DNA from: Isoetes taiwanensis
Taxonomy: Eukaryota; Streptophyta; Lycopodiopsida; Isoetales; Isoetaceae
DNA: 64,000 nt
Direction of reading: 5' to 3'
NCBI GenBank assembly: GCA_021234155.1
Contig: JAJEKV010000216.1
Location: 746,001-810,000 of the forward strand
The notes below the pieces were generated by a model. That model was not told where the DNA came from, did not search any database, and saw only the letters and a program-made list of their open reading frames with translations. This document shows positions 21,862 through 35,312 of this stretch, piece by piece (position 1 is the first letter of the stretch; the number at the start of each line of letters is the position of its first letter). The position numbers and the translations under genes are program-made.

Positions 21862-24800
21862 ATAAGAAGATTTCATCGTATGTTTTGCACTAAGACGATA
21901 CAAACTATATTTTGTACTTCTATCACATGTTTTGTCAATCACGAGTTGAAAAGAATGTTATCTTGCCTTAAAAATATGGCAAGCCTAAGTACAAACTAGA
22001 AATGACCCACTTCTATTTTAAATCAAATCTTCTACATAATGTGTTACTTTTAACATGAAATTCATGTCTATGTTGCCAAGCAAGGGTCACATTCACAAAA
22101 AAAATATTGCCTAGCATAAAAGATGAGTTTTTTGTACTATTACCTTGACTAAGCTCCAATTTTGTGTACTGACAACCACTTCTAAATATAAAGAATACAT
22201 AGTTATTCACCATATTTAAGTTGATAAAATTCTTTATTATGTAGAGATATAAGTGGAATGTATGGAATGCATCATTTATTGCCCTTAGAAATCTTATATA
22301 TGAGTTTAGTTACACCATTTTAGTTCTATTTTTGTCTTGGATTACGCGGTCGAATCTTCTTTTATGAAAATTGAGATCAACGCGCCTATGGAGACTTCAA
22401 AAAATTATTGGATTATAGCTCTTAGAGTTGACAACTTATGGCCACAAGTCTTACGTCAAAACTTGTTATAGTAAAGGAGGAACAATTCACAACCTCAAAC
22501 AGTTTTTTTGAGCTTAATATGGTTTGACGACTTCATATAATGTTATCTAATAGAAGCGACACATGAAAACATGCAAATCAACATGTTTTATAATAAAACA
22601 CCAATTACTTTTAATTTTAGAAATGTTTGGACCTCTTTATGCTAGAAAGTTTAGAAAATGCGATTCGGGTGCCGCATAAAAGCTACTGAATTCTATAAGG
22701 TTTGGGCAATCACCACAACATATCAGTAAATCCATTGGCCCTAAAATTCTCCATAACCATAAAGAATCAAGTGAAGATTTCAAAAGTGGTGGTATCTTAT
22801 GAAATGGAAATTACTCTTGTTAGATATCTGGGTTTAAGTGGCGGAGGTATCTTTGGACCAATTACTCGTGGATGAACCCAAGATAGTTCCGAGAAACAAC
22901 TCTAGTGTTAAATCTTTGGGTTATCATGTTAAGAGGTAAGTGACATTCCAATTTCATGGTGCTTAAAACATAAACTAAATAAAGCAACACTGGGCTGATT
23001 TAGGATATCATAAATCTAAAACTCTTAACATAGTATTTTCATTTTTTGTACTGAGAGAAAAAGGCATGAAATCACTTTAATTGATTCTACATTGGCCTTT
23101 CATAGAGTTAAAATATGATGGTTGTTTTGCTTTCTGCAAAAATTGTTGGAACACTTAAATCTAGTGCATTATATGGCTTTAAAATAGATGGCTATATAAC
23201 GAAAATGATGATGTGCATTAGAGAATAAGTGATAATAATAAAAAGAAAGAAATAATATAAGAAATAAAAAATCTAATAGATGAGATAGTCCACTAAGCAG
23301 AGCTACCCAAAAATATTTAATGGTCACATCCATTTAATATCCTCATCACAATCACCAGGTTCTGTCATTGCAGTCAATCCATCATAAAATAGACTTTGTG
23401 CTATCATATTCTTGAATACTTAGAGGTGGAGACGATGCATGAGACATCATCTTCATATAAAAAGGGGCAACAACTTGAGATAATGCATTTAAATCTTTCG
23501 GATAACCTTCCATCTGTTTGTTGCCCACGACTCCTTGAACATCGATCATCACTACCATCGGACATAGTCTCATCGGGACTATGGTTGCACTCAAAAGCCT
23601 TTATGCAATCGGGGAGCTACCTTGAAAGGAACAACAAATAAAGTAAACTAGGTCATATTAGGCACGTGTGATGGAAGATGAACTCTGCTCCGAGGACATG
23701 CAAAGGAGCTTAGTATGCAACATTTGAGATTGCATTTCAAATAAGAACATTTGAGATTGCGTTTACGCCACTATTTTGAAACTTAAACCAGTGCATAAAT
23801 TTATTATGTTCGACTTATAAATTCGAAGTTCCAAAGCATTCATCGATGGTCTTAACGAGCCCGGAATAACCATACTCTTCGTAGATGTTCATGGACAAAA
23901 TTACCTGAATTCATGGAGTCCGTGAACAATCTTAATCGAGAACAATCTTACCGAATAAAGGAGAACCTGGCATTGCCATTAAAGATTCTGAACTGAACTA
24001 AAAAAAAATTCATATGCCGGTTCACGAAATTCCATGCCATTCGCATTTAGGAACCGCCTAAAAATTCATGTGCTATTCCCACATTCATCCATTTTGAAAA
24101 TGTTTTTGCAAAAAGCGGTTATTCATATAACGTGCAGTTCAAAATTGAAATTGATGACATACACTCAAAATCCCTTTAGTATAAAAGAAAGATAATGGAG
24201 AATGTTGTTTTGAACAAGAAATGTGATAGTTTTCAATTTAGATTGATTGGGTTGTGTCTTATTCAACATGGCGAGAGGGAAGCTCAATGCGCCTTGAAGA
24301 TTCCACCAACGATAAAGGCGAAGTTGTCTTCAAAGCACTTGCCATAAATGGTAACTTTATTTCTACCGAAGGAGCGCCAAACTACGGCTGGATATCTCGC
24401 TAAAAGGAACAAAAACCTCATTCAGATCGATATCCAACTCTTTTACCATGATCCACTCTTCACCACAATATAATCTAGACAAATGGTAAAGAAACACATA
24501 TTTTGGGCCCATTCATAATTGAGTAAGAAATATCTACTCCAAGCCCATTCATAAACGGAAACTAAAAATTGATGAGCTATCAAATCAAGGGGCAGATTAG
24601 GAATTGAAAACCAGCAGGGCATTTCAATACAATGACCATACTGGGAGTAAACCTATGAGAGATACATGAAGTCACCTCCACCAAGTTGTTCTCGCTTTAG
24701 ACACCGAGATTATCCACTACATAACCACTCTCAAACATAATTAAGATCAGGGTTTTTGCTGCAGAAAATCTAGATACAACCAGTACATTATCCAATCACA

Positions 24801-26365
24801 ACAAGTGAAGACAAATTATAAACACATCTGGCATGTTTTTAATGATCCACCTCCACCACAGGAAACGAAGAAGCTTAAACATCATTTTGACACAGATTGA
24901 TAAAATACATCACCGGGAGGAAATTCTTGCCGTAACTATGATTGTCAAGATCTTAAGGTATTCAGGATTACAGTCAACTCTTCTTTGCTTCTTTAAGACA
25001 AACCTGCAAAGCTGCTGAGACATGAGCTCCTAGAGGCCCCAATTACATCCTTGTACATCTAATCACTAAAACATTGAAATGAGACTCTTGATATAGAGTT
25101 GGATGATTGTCAAGCACCAATACTTACATCAAGCATGCCGAAGCTACATTAGAAGTGAATGTCATACCTGGTTGTGAGGAATTACCACTAGAATCCTGAA
25201 CAATACTTTGTAAAGAGGGAAAGTCCCCTCCTTGAAGAATCATATGATCGTCCATAATCAAACCTTAAACCCGTACTAAGACTTTAAATTGCGATACTCA
25301 AGTTCACGGGTTCAATGCCCCATTGTAAAAGTGGCCATGCGTCGTTGTAAAGTTAGTGAGGGAAGGGCCCACTTGACCATTGCATAGTGGTGGGGGCCGA
25401 CCCATCTAGGGAAGCTGTATAGTGTCCCATAAGCTATGACTTCTCGTGGAAGTTAAAATTCCATCATGATCATCATCATCCTAATCAAAGGGGATGTATT
25501 TGCTATTAAATTGGTTACCTCAAACTAAGCACGTCCAACAACATTCTGCATAGATTCAAAAGCACTAGGCAACTGAATGTTAAGAGCACTTGCCATATTT
25601 TTCTGTGTGTTTAGTGAGAATTCATGTGCTTAAAAAGACGTAATCAACCTTCGCTAGTTCATGGCCCACTTTGATGCTTCTTTGGCTTTCCTTCCGCTCT
25701 CGAATAAGAGGGTCGAAATCAAACATGTTAACTCCAACCTGCAAACAGAAAATAAACCCTACCAAAAATGATATAAAATGAAAGTTTCTATGAACAAGCT
25801 TTTCAATGTGCTAAAGAATACTGAAAACAAAGTCAGGATGCAGAAGTTATATTGGAAAACCTAATCATCATCCTCACGATCACCTTCCTTCATCATGCTT
25901 CCTCATACAATTTCGTGCCTATCAATCCAAAAATGAAGTGAAAGTTATCATATGATACTATATAATGTGTCTACTACCCAATAGAACGCAACCACGAAAT
26001 GCAAACAACAATTTGCTGTCAAATGTTAGCAAATTACTGTTTAGCATAACATTAGCTAACAACTAACAAGGTTATCATTTTGGGAGTAATACGTTAGCTC
26101 CCAACCATGAATTGCATGATATTAGCCTAAAAGACATAGCATCAAGCCTACAAGAGCTACTAGCTCCCAACCATGTTACAAGGTCTAGCATCAAACCTAC
26201 AAGGTGTATTTGCATGTTCGACATTTAAATTTCCAATGGTGGCATTCTATTTTATGGGTCTTTTTAGTAGCGATACATATTAAATTGATGTGCCCTAAGA
26301 AACCCTAAAGGTTTAGAGCAGCAGCATGCTGTGAAATAGAGTGTGGGGGACGTATCCGCAGAGCC
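21862..26365. other. anonymous sequence upstream of the synthetase gene
   Basis: No gene recognised in 4.5 kb; open frames are at most 81 codons. From 26010 to 26205 GTTAGC/TTAGC words cluster and a local duplication is present: AGCTCCCAACCATG near 26096 and 26161, each followed by AGCATCAA-CCTACAAG. This lies about 170 bp before the synthetase start codon and may be part of the promoter region. No TATA box is evident. Confidence 0.35.
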
Positions 26366-29300
26366 ATGGAAGAGGTGCTTGAGGGCAAGGATTTTTCGTT
26401 CGCAGGCCAAGAAGAACGGATCCTCAAGCTATGGGAGAGCATTGATGCCTTCAGAAACCAATTACGGCTAACAGAAGGTAAACCAGAATATATTTTCTAT
26501 GATGGCCCTCCCTTCGCGACCGGATTACCCCATTATGGCCACCTTTTTGGCTGGAACAATTAAAGACATTGTCACTAGGTTTCAGACTGCAATTGGGCAC
26601 CATGTCACCCGAAGATTTGGTTGGGATTGCCATGGATTGCCGGTGGAGTATGAGATTGATCAGAAACTCGGTACTAGAACCAAAGATGATGTGCTAAAAT
26701 TTGGAATTGCTAATTACAATGAAGAGTGTCGCAAGATTGTAATGAGATACAGCAAGGAGTGGGAAACAATAGTGACAAGGATGGGCCGGTGGATTGACTT
26801 TGAGAATGATTATAAGACACTAGATCCTGAGTTTATGGAAAGTGTATGGTGGGTCTTCAAGCGATTATATGAGAAAGGCCTAGTTTACAAAGGTTTTAAG
26901 GTATTTTCTGGTTGCATATTATATTAAAGGTCGTGGATGCATTTGCAAGATAATGAATCTTTATTCTTCTGCAGGTTATGCCTTATAGTACAGGATGCAA
27001 CACTCCACTTTCAAATTTTGAAGCAGGCCAGAATTACAAGGATGTTTCGGACCCTGCACTGGTGGTTTCTTTTCCGCTCATGGATGAACCAGGCAATCCA
27101 GCAATGGTTGCTTGGACCACCACTCCGTGGACATTGCCAAGCAATCTTGCATTATGTGTAAATGCGAGCTTTACATACATGAAGGTGCATTTCCTTTCTG
27201 AACAATACATTCTGTGAAAAAGAACCATGTGGAAAGCACAATATTTACTTGGTATTGAGCAGATGAAATCAAGAGTTTGAGATAAGTTTTGGTATTTAGA
27301 AAGCTTCCCAAATGAATTTTTATTTAAGACTAGTGGTGAAGGTCATGGATTAAATAGAAACTTGTTACAGGTGAAATGCGTCACCACAGGTTCTATCTAC
27401 ATAATTGCAGAATCCAGATTGTCCGAACTTCCAAGCAAGAAATCAAAAGAAGCTGCTGCTTCCAGTTATGAAGTGATTGGCACCTTTAAAGGACAGGAAT
27501 TGGTCGGAAAAAGGTTAGGGGACTGGTTTATTGGGCTTTTAATTGCAAAGTCTGCATTCCCTTTGTTCTTTCTGCCTCTCAATGTTACTTCAGCTTTTGG
27601 AGCAAAGGCGTTCCTTTTATATTATTTGTGTTTTCCTTTGTTGCAGATATAAGCCTCTATTTGAGTACTTTTATGGAATTATCAAGTGTTGCCTTTAAGG
27701 TTGTTGCAGACAGTTATGTGACAGATGATAGTGGAACAGGAATTGTGCATTGTGCTCCTGCATTTGGTGAAGATGATTACCGAGTGTGTTTACAGGCTGG
27801 CATTATACAGAAGGTACAGCTTGTTCACTTTGAATCCTAAATGTATTTTTAGTTGCTATTATTAAAGTCAAGGCAGCCTTGGGATATGTTAGAGGTTTGG
27901 CATGCAATAAAGAGAAGAGAAAACATAGAAAATATTGAAAGAACACTATCAGGATTTGTAAATGTAATGTTTGCGCCGTTATGCAGGGAGAGAACTTGCC
28001 TAATCCTGTAGACATGAATGGCTGTTTCACAGAGGTGGTCACCCATTTCAAAGGTCGTTATGTAAAGGAAGCAGATAAAGACATAATTGCTGCGGTCAAG
28101 GTATAAGATTTTTCCCAACAAATTATAGGATGCTTAAACATTAATGAAGTAACACAACGTGATAGCCAGGGCATGGGGAGGCTTGTAAGTGTTGGGAATA
28201 TCGTTCACTCATATCCTTTCTGCTGGCGCTCAGACACCCCACTTATCTACAAAGCAGTGCCAAGCTGGTATGTACAAGTTCTGTTGGTAGCATATGTTCA
28301 TCCCATGTTGAACACTCAAAGTAAAACGAATGCTAAGCAGCCTTTTTCCGTGTAACCTGCACCTGCACAATTATCCCAAATAAGGATGCATTATTCAGCA
28401 TGCGCATGGGAGTGCGTGAGGCTTTTACCTCTATGGTGTTTCATATGTTGAATTCCGGACGTTCTGTATGGTGGCACAACAGGATAGCTTGATGCCTTTT
28501 AGCAATAATGTTTGCATTAAGCAAGCCCTAATGACTAGAATCGTATGGAGTTGTGGTGCGCCATTGCCTTTTGCAATGCAAGGATGGGTCTGTGGGTCTT
28601 AAATAGTCATTTTCTTATTGGAGAAAATGGATGAAGTTATTACCTTGCATTGCTAAAAGTGAAAGACTACAAACTGAAGGTGTTGTTTAAGCTTTTCTGG
28701 TATTTGAGTGCAGGATATTATACAATTCTACATTTATTAAGTTACAATTGAGCATATAGTTTTCTTTTTAATGCAGGTTTGTGGCAGTTGAGAAAATCAA
28801 GGATAGGCTACTGGAATGCAATAAGCAGACTTATTGGGTTCCTGAGTTTGTGAAGGTCGGCTATTACCCCTCATTTAGATGAAGTTGTTATTCTTCGTTC
28901 TTTTTTATATATCGCGGCTTCTCAAAGACCTCTCCAATTCAATACAATCAACTGGCACTTACCCTCTAGAATTATTTCTCACGAATTGAGAGAGAAGCAA
29001 TTTTATGCTCCTTGCTAGTTAGGATAAGATCAAGTAATTAGGGGGCCGTCTTGCCAGGTGTTGATCTTATACTTAACTCTATTCCACTAAATGACTAAAC
29101 AGACTGGTTTTCGTAGAAACAGGGGCATTATCCTATGCAAAACCAGCAGATACCTTTCCCACCTCCATCTCAAGGCAACATAGCTTGAAAAGCATTTCTA
29201 TGAGGTTCTCGCTAAAGTTGTTATTCTTCGCTCTTTTTATATATGCTGCTTCTGAAAGACCTCTCCATAATCAGCTCACCCTCTAGAATTATTTCACACG

Positions 29301-32300
29301 GGTTGAGAGGGTAGGATAAGATCGAGTAATGCATTATCCTATGCAGAATTAGCAGACACCTGCCCCACCTTCATCTCAAGGGCAACATAGATTTAAAAGC
29401 ATTTTTATGAGGTTTTCACAAAGGAATCGTAAGCAATCAAATTATTATCTCAAGATATCACTACAGAAGAATCTGAGTTACCATAGTTTTCAGCATTTTG
29501 ATTATTTATTTTGGCTTTAGAAATTGAATTGCATTTTACTCGCTCATAAGTGTGTGTGAATCAACTTTATATAAAGGGTTTCACCATTCTACGGATCGTA
29601 ATAAAATTTCTAAGAACGTGTGTCCATAGATCAAGTTTGCGGATGGTAAATCTTCTCATGCAAAAAGGCTTTTTAGTGAAAATTAATGAGTGTGTGGCTC
29701 TTTTTTTCCATCCTGCTTGTTTTTATGTTGTGCCTGCTGAAAGTCTACATTTCATTGACATCTTTCTCTTGTCACGTGCCTCAGGAGAAAAGATTCCATA
29801 ACTGGCTAGAAAATTTCGTGATTGGGCAATAAGTCGGAGCCGATATTGGGGCACTCCACTTCCTATTTGGGTCAGTGATGATGGATTGGAGATCATTGTT
29901 ATTGGTTCAATTGAAGAACTTGAAAGGCTCTCAGGCGTCAAGGTGGGTATTTTGCTAATTGTTTTCCATTGCCAATGTTTCCTGACTGGAACACTTGCGT
30001 TTTTATCTGCTCTTGTCCTTGTAACTTTAAACATTTTTGAAGACACATCTAGGATTTCTTTTGGGCTTAACTTGTTTTGTCTGTGTACAATAGCTCTGTA
30101 ATAGGGTTTTGTGTGCTAGCAATAGTTATTCCAAGCTTATGTTACTATTAATGTTTGATCAGGTAACTGACCTTCATCGCCATTACATTGATGATTTAGT
30201 AATACCATCAAGGAGGGGTCCAGAATATGGGGTGCTTAAAAAGGATTGAGGAGGTAAGGATATATCTAGCCCTTTCAATTGCTGATTTTAGATCACAATC
30301 TTGCACTTAATTGAGCTTGAGAGATCAGCTGGCAGTACTTTCTGAAAATTGCACTCCTGTTAGGTGTTCGATTGTTGGTTTGAAAGTGGCTCCATGCCAT
30401 ATGGTTACATTCACTATCCATTTGAAAATCAAGAACTCTTTGACCGCAATTTTCCCGGTCATTTTGTAGCTGAAGGTCTCGATCAAACGCGCGGATGGTA
30501 TGTTTGATGAAGTCGATGTAGGTGATATGATTTATTGTTGGATGGATTCTAAGTGACTATAGTAGACGTTAATAAGTTACTTGTTTCTTTTCCCCTCGTG
30601 CAATACATTTTCAGTATATTAGAAATATCTTAGAAGCTTTTTAGTAGCATGCAGTCTTATAGGCATGTCATTTCTCTATATATATATGAATGCAGGTTCT
30701 ACACACTAATGGTGCTTTCAACGGCGCTTTTCGACAAACCAGCATTTCGAAATTTGATCTGCAATGGTCTTGTCTTAGCAGAAGATGGGAAGAAAATGAG
30801 CAAGAGACTAAAGAACTATCCATCGCCTATGGTTGTGGTGGACGAGTATGGTGCAGTAAGTCTTGTCTTAACTTGTGTGATTTGAAAAGTTATTGAGTTA
30901 TATATGAAGAAAAGGATTTATTAACGTTTACGAGATTCCTTTAGTCTAATAGATAACATCAAAGCTTCTTTGTCTAGGAGTATCCCTCTAGAAATAACCA
31001 GAAGTAAAGCTCATTACAGAATCTACATCATGATTATCCTTCGTTAAGGGACTGAAAATGCTCTGATACCTTGTACGCGTGTAATGGCCTTTTTCTTTCT
31101 TTTGAAAAGATTTTATGTGGAGCTGTATAGCCTTTTTTAAGCTTTTTGGCCATTTTCAGAAGTGACCTCATCAAAGGAAAGAAAGGAAGATATACATCAT
31201 TAACCTCTATAAAAATCCATGGGATCTATGAGACCAGACAATTAGAGCAGTTTTCTATCATCTAGGAGTCGTTTAATATATTCTGACATCTTTCTGTGAG
31301 GGAACTTAATTTGTTATCCAAGAAGACTTTTGATGCTCTCTTGCCTCTTGCCTCTTGCATCATTCTTAACTTTTTGGTCCTGTGAATGCCATGAAAAATA
31401 AATGTTACGAGTGTTTTCATTTGATAGGATGCTTTGCGACTTTATCTCATCAATTCTCCAGTAGTTCGTGCAGAGCCGCTACGGTTTAAGAAGGAGGGTG
31501 TTCATGCTGTGGTAAGGCTTTTATAGCCCTTCAGTTAGAAAGGCATGTGGTAGACTCTTATCATGAGAGGTTCTTTTATGCAGGTTAAGGATGTATTTTT
31601 GCCCTGGTACAATGCATACAGGTTTTTGGTCCAAAATGCACTGAGATTGAACTTGGAAGGGCTAGAACCCTTTCTTCCTCTAGATGCAACAACCATGGAA
31701 AAAGCTCAACAAATGTTCTGGATCACTGGATAAATTCTGCTAGTCACAGCCTTGTCCAATTAGGTGAAGAAAGAGATGGAAGCATATAGGCTTTACACAG
31801 TTGAGTAGTTGATGCTAATCTTTTTTTTTTTTTTTTTTTTGGCTCACTATTCTCTGAAGGGCTATTATTCCACAGGTGGTACCATTTTTATTAAAGTTTA
31901 TAGACAATTTGACAAATATATACGTACGTTTCAACCGGAAAAGGCTGAAAGGGAGGACAGGGGAGGCAGATTGCAGGGTTGCCTTATCCACACTTTTCAC
32001 TGTAAGGATGATTGGTATTTTGGATTTTTCTTGATATTTTCAAGCAACCATTGATGCACTACATAGATAAGAGGATAAATGGAAGTTAGTATAGCTTCTT
32101 GCTTCATCAAACGACTGTATATTCAGCATAAGAGGACTGTGATCCTTTTTGAAAGCAATAGAGAGATCTGATAGCAGAATTGGTAGATTGAATGATGATG
32201 CAAAATGAGAGCAGAAAGAAAGACAAGATGCCTAATCAAGATTGAGGAGATTGATCGAGCCCATAAAAACTCCTTTTTCAACCTGCACAAACTGTTATGT

Positions 32301-35300
32301 CCTACAAAATCTGGTGACTGCTGCATATAAACAAGGTAGAATTGGAACCCATTTTTGAATTTTATAGTTACTCCGTTGAAAGCTGAGGTGGATGTTGGGC
32401 TAGATTGTGGATGTATAAGTACAGTTTCTTATACCGTGTCTAGAAAGGGATCAATCATGCAAAAGTTTTTACTCTAAGCCCTCATTTAAGAAGGCTGATT
32501 ACCATATATTCTATCCCTGCTACTTTCTTTGTGATAACAGTAAAAATCCCTTTTGCAAAGTGTATCTACCGACTTGCATGCCGGGCCGCCTTTGCCGGTT
32601 TCAAGCTTTTGATTTTTATGATAACACTGCTTTTTTGGGTTAATTCTGCAAACTAACACTAATTAACCTTGGTGCATTTTACTTTGAGCGCCTGCCTGTT
32701 CATGTAGAAGACAATGGATTGTAATTTGTGTGCAATTCTCATTACAGGTTCTGCTGACTGTCTGCAAAACGATGGCACCATTGGACGCATTTTTACAGAA
32801 GTCTTGTATCAGAATTTGAGGAGAGTTCTAGGTCCTATTGCTGAGGAAAGTGTCCACTACTGCAGCTTTCCAAAAGTTGGGGAAGGTTAGGATACTCAAC
32901 AGAACTTTATATAAACCTTTTATGTGGAGATATTGATCAATAAAGTGCTTATTTACAGACAGATCAAAGAATTGAGAAAAGTGTGGCAAGAATGATGACG
33001 GTTATAGATTTAGCACGGATTATTCGGGAACGCCATAACAAGCCACTTAAGACTCCTCTTAGGTTTGGGGACATTACAAATTTATGTTCAATTTCTCTCA
33101 TATTATTTTGGTACTAAAAGTACCCATTTGTAGGGAAATGATAATTGTTCATCCAGATGAAGGGTTTCTTCAAGATATAACAGGGAAACTAGGCGAGGTG
33201 CTGACTGATTGAATTGTAGATATGTTTATGCTCATGTTTTTCTTGGTCGATACATTATGCTCATGTTTGATGTTGTCCTTTTCCAGTATGTACAAGAGGA
33301 GATAAATGTGAGAAGTATTGTACCTTGCAATGACCCTTTAAAATTTGCAAGCTTACGTGCAGAGCCAGATTTTAGGTGCGTCTCCTTTATAAATATTTCT
33401 TTCTCCCCTTAAAAAGCTTCAGTAAGCAGAATAAACTATAAGAAGTTTTATACACAACTTAAGCTTTGTGATTAAGAATCAGTTTTCCCATTCAATCTTT
33501 TTCAATTCATAATGGGCTTAGTATGTCCTCTAAAGATATATTTAACGAGCTGCTATTTACTATAGGGTATTCAAATAGTCTCTTGCCAAAGGGTGGTAGA
33601 AATAAACTTGCATTAGTTTGAGCCTGGTTTGCCTTGGTGCTTGAATTAGGGCATTGAATTGGATTAATGACATTAGTGCAATGTCTATGACATCAGTAGT
33701 TTCACCATTATAGATGAGTCTTGTCTGGCTGATGCTAATGACATCGTAAAATTAGCTTGCTAGGAAAAAGGTTGGGAAGGGCAATGGGGTCTGTTGCAAA
33801 AGAAGTCAAAGCCATGGATCAAGCAAGCATACTTGCCTTTGAGAAGAACGGAAGAGGTCACTTTGCAGGGCATCAGCTGGTGTCTGGCGAGATAAAGGTT
33901 GGACATTGGATAAGGAGAGCTACTTATAGTAGGAGATTTGTTATTTTTTCTCTATTTTCTTTCTAGGTGATAAGGGACTTCAAGCCTCCTGATGGTGTTT
34001 GTAAAGAAGATAACGGATGCTTCTGGAGATGGTATGCATCTAATTGTTACCCTGCAGTTCTTGTGAAACAGCTGCTGGTCTTGGATTTTGATCACATGGG
34101 TTTGCAATTTTATCCTTATTTTTTGTGTTTGTATGACATAGGCCGCCATCATGTTTGCCTCTACAAATTGATCATTGATTCAGTAACATTTTAAAAAGTA
34201 TCCACTTGCAATAGATATAATTTTCTAAGATGAATGCCAAATCCTTCTGTTCCACAGGTGATGTGTTGGTTATTCTGGATTTAAGACCAGATCAATCCCT
34301 TGTGGAGGCTGGAATTGCCCGGGAGGTAAGTGTGTTGCTTTTCCTGTTTGTAGCATTGTAATTGTCATTAGGCCTGATCTGTCCAGTGTTAACAGCATTT
34401 TCTCTTTCTTTAGATATGCTTCATTATCTAAGCTGTAATGTTTGGATGGTTTCCATCTTGTTATTCAAACTTCTAGGTGGTTAATCGGATACAAAAACTT
34501 CGCAAAAAAGCGGGATTAGAACCAACAGATGCAGTAGAGGTGTATATTCAGGTTTTAGATGGGGGTGAAAAAGCTTCATCGGCATTAAAGCAGGCAGTTG
34601 TTTCTCAGGTATGTCATAAATAAACAATTCTATCTGGCTTTCATGAAACAGTCAGTGGGAACGTTTGTGGTGTAGGCCTCATATATTCAAGAAGCCGTGG
34701 GTTCGCTTCTTCCACAGAGGGTTTTGCCACTTCATGCAGTAAGTTTGTTCCTGACGCAACCCAATCTTCATTTTACTTTGTCACACTTTCCTATTGTGTA
34801 CCTGGTTAGGTTGAGTTGGCTTCCCAAAAGTTTGAGGGAGTTGGAGGTGGTGACTTCAAGGTCACAATTTGCAGGGCAACATTGTCATTTGATGAACCTG
34901 CATTGTTGGAGGCTTGCTCAGGAGGTTGGTAGTGAGATAGTTGGTGCCATTACTGTATTTCAATTTTGCTACTTGTTCTCACTTTATGCTGCCTTTTTTA
35001 GAACCACAACACGCTCTATTCGTGAAAACTGTGCTCTTAGCACGAGACCTTGCCAAGCTCCGTTTTGAGCTATCATCCAACAAACAAAAGGTACGCACAT
35101 ACAGCATCCATAACTTTTTTTCAGTTAATGCAAGCTGCTTGAATCGGCACATCATCTTTTATTAGGATTATACTAATGAGTTGTACTTGTTTGCGGAATA
35201 ATCACAGGCAGAGCTAGCTATTGCTGATGTGGGTAAGTTCACTATAATTCAAGGCAAACATTTTTACCTATCTGTTGGTGATCATTATGCGACTGGACTT

Positions 35301-35312
35301 TTGTCACTATGA
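26366..35312 (+). CDS. cytosolic isoleucyl-tRNA synthetase, 26 exons
   Basis: Class I synthetase that activates isoleucine and charges tRNA-Ile in the cytosol, with editing of valine. Exons inferred from GT-AG borders and conservation: 26366-26900, 26975-27184, 27371-27513, 27647-27813, 27987-28100, 28170-28267, 28777-28855, 29785-29942, 30163-30253, 30364-30497, 30696-30855, 31428-31511, 31584-31799, 31876-32001, 32748-32885, 32963-33062, 33134-33197, 33287-33375, 33756-33897, 33967-34031, 34258-34325, 34477-34608, 34676-34738, 34810-34924, 35002-35090, 35208-35312. Total about 1160 codons, near the family's usual 1190. The HIGH motif is HYGH (exon 1), the editing-domain entry is [11 protein letters not shown] (exon 2), KMSKR is in exon 11 and the tRNA-binding C-terminal domain follows. 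No organelle-targeting leader precedes [12 protein letters not shown]. Seven single-base indels break the frame (see findings); all splice sites are intact and no substitution stop was seen. Confidence 0.92.
28882..29431 (+). repeat. tandem duplication inside synthetase intron 7
   Basis: GTTGTTATTCTTCG opens unit 1 at about 28884 and unit 2 at about 29218. Both continue through CTTCTCAAAGACCTCTCC or its variant, CCCTCTAGAATTATTTC, AGGATAAGATC, GCATTATCCTATGCA and CAGATACCT/CAGACACCT, and end near GAGGTTYTC. Unit 1 is about 335 bp; unit 2 is shortened to about 215 bp by internal deletions. Confidence 0.85.

Noticed and set aside
31820-31840. Poly(T) as the tail of a minus-strand retroposon
   Set aside because: It lies between synthetase exons 13 and 14, with no element body or target-site duplication; best read as an intronic T tract.
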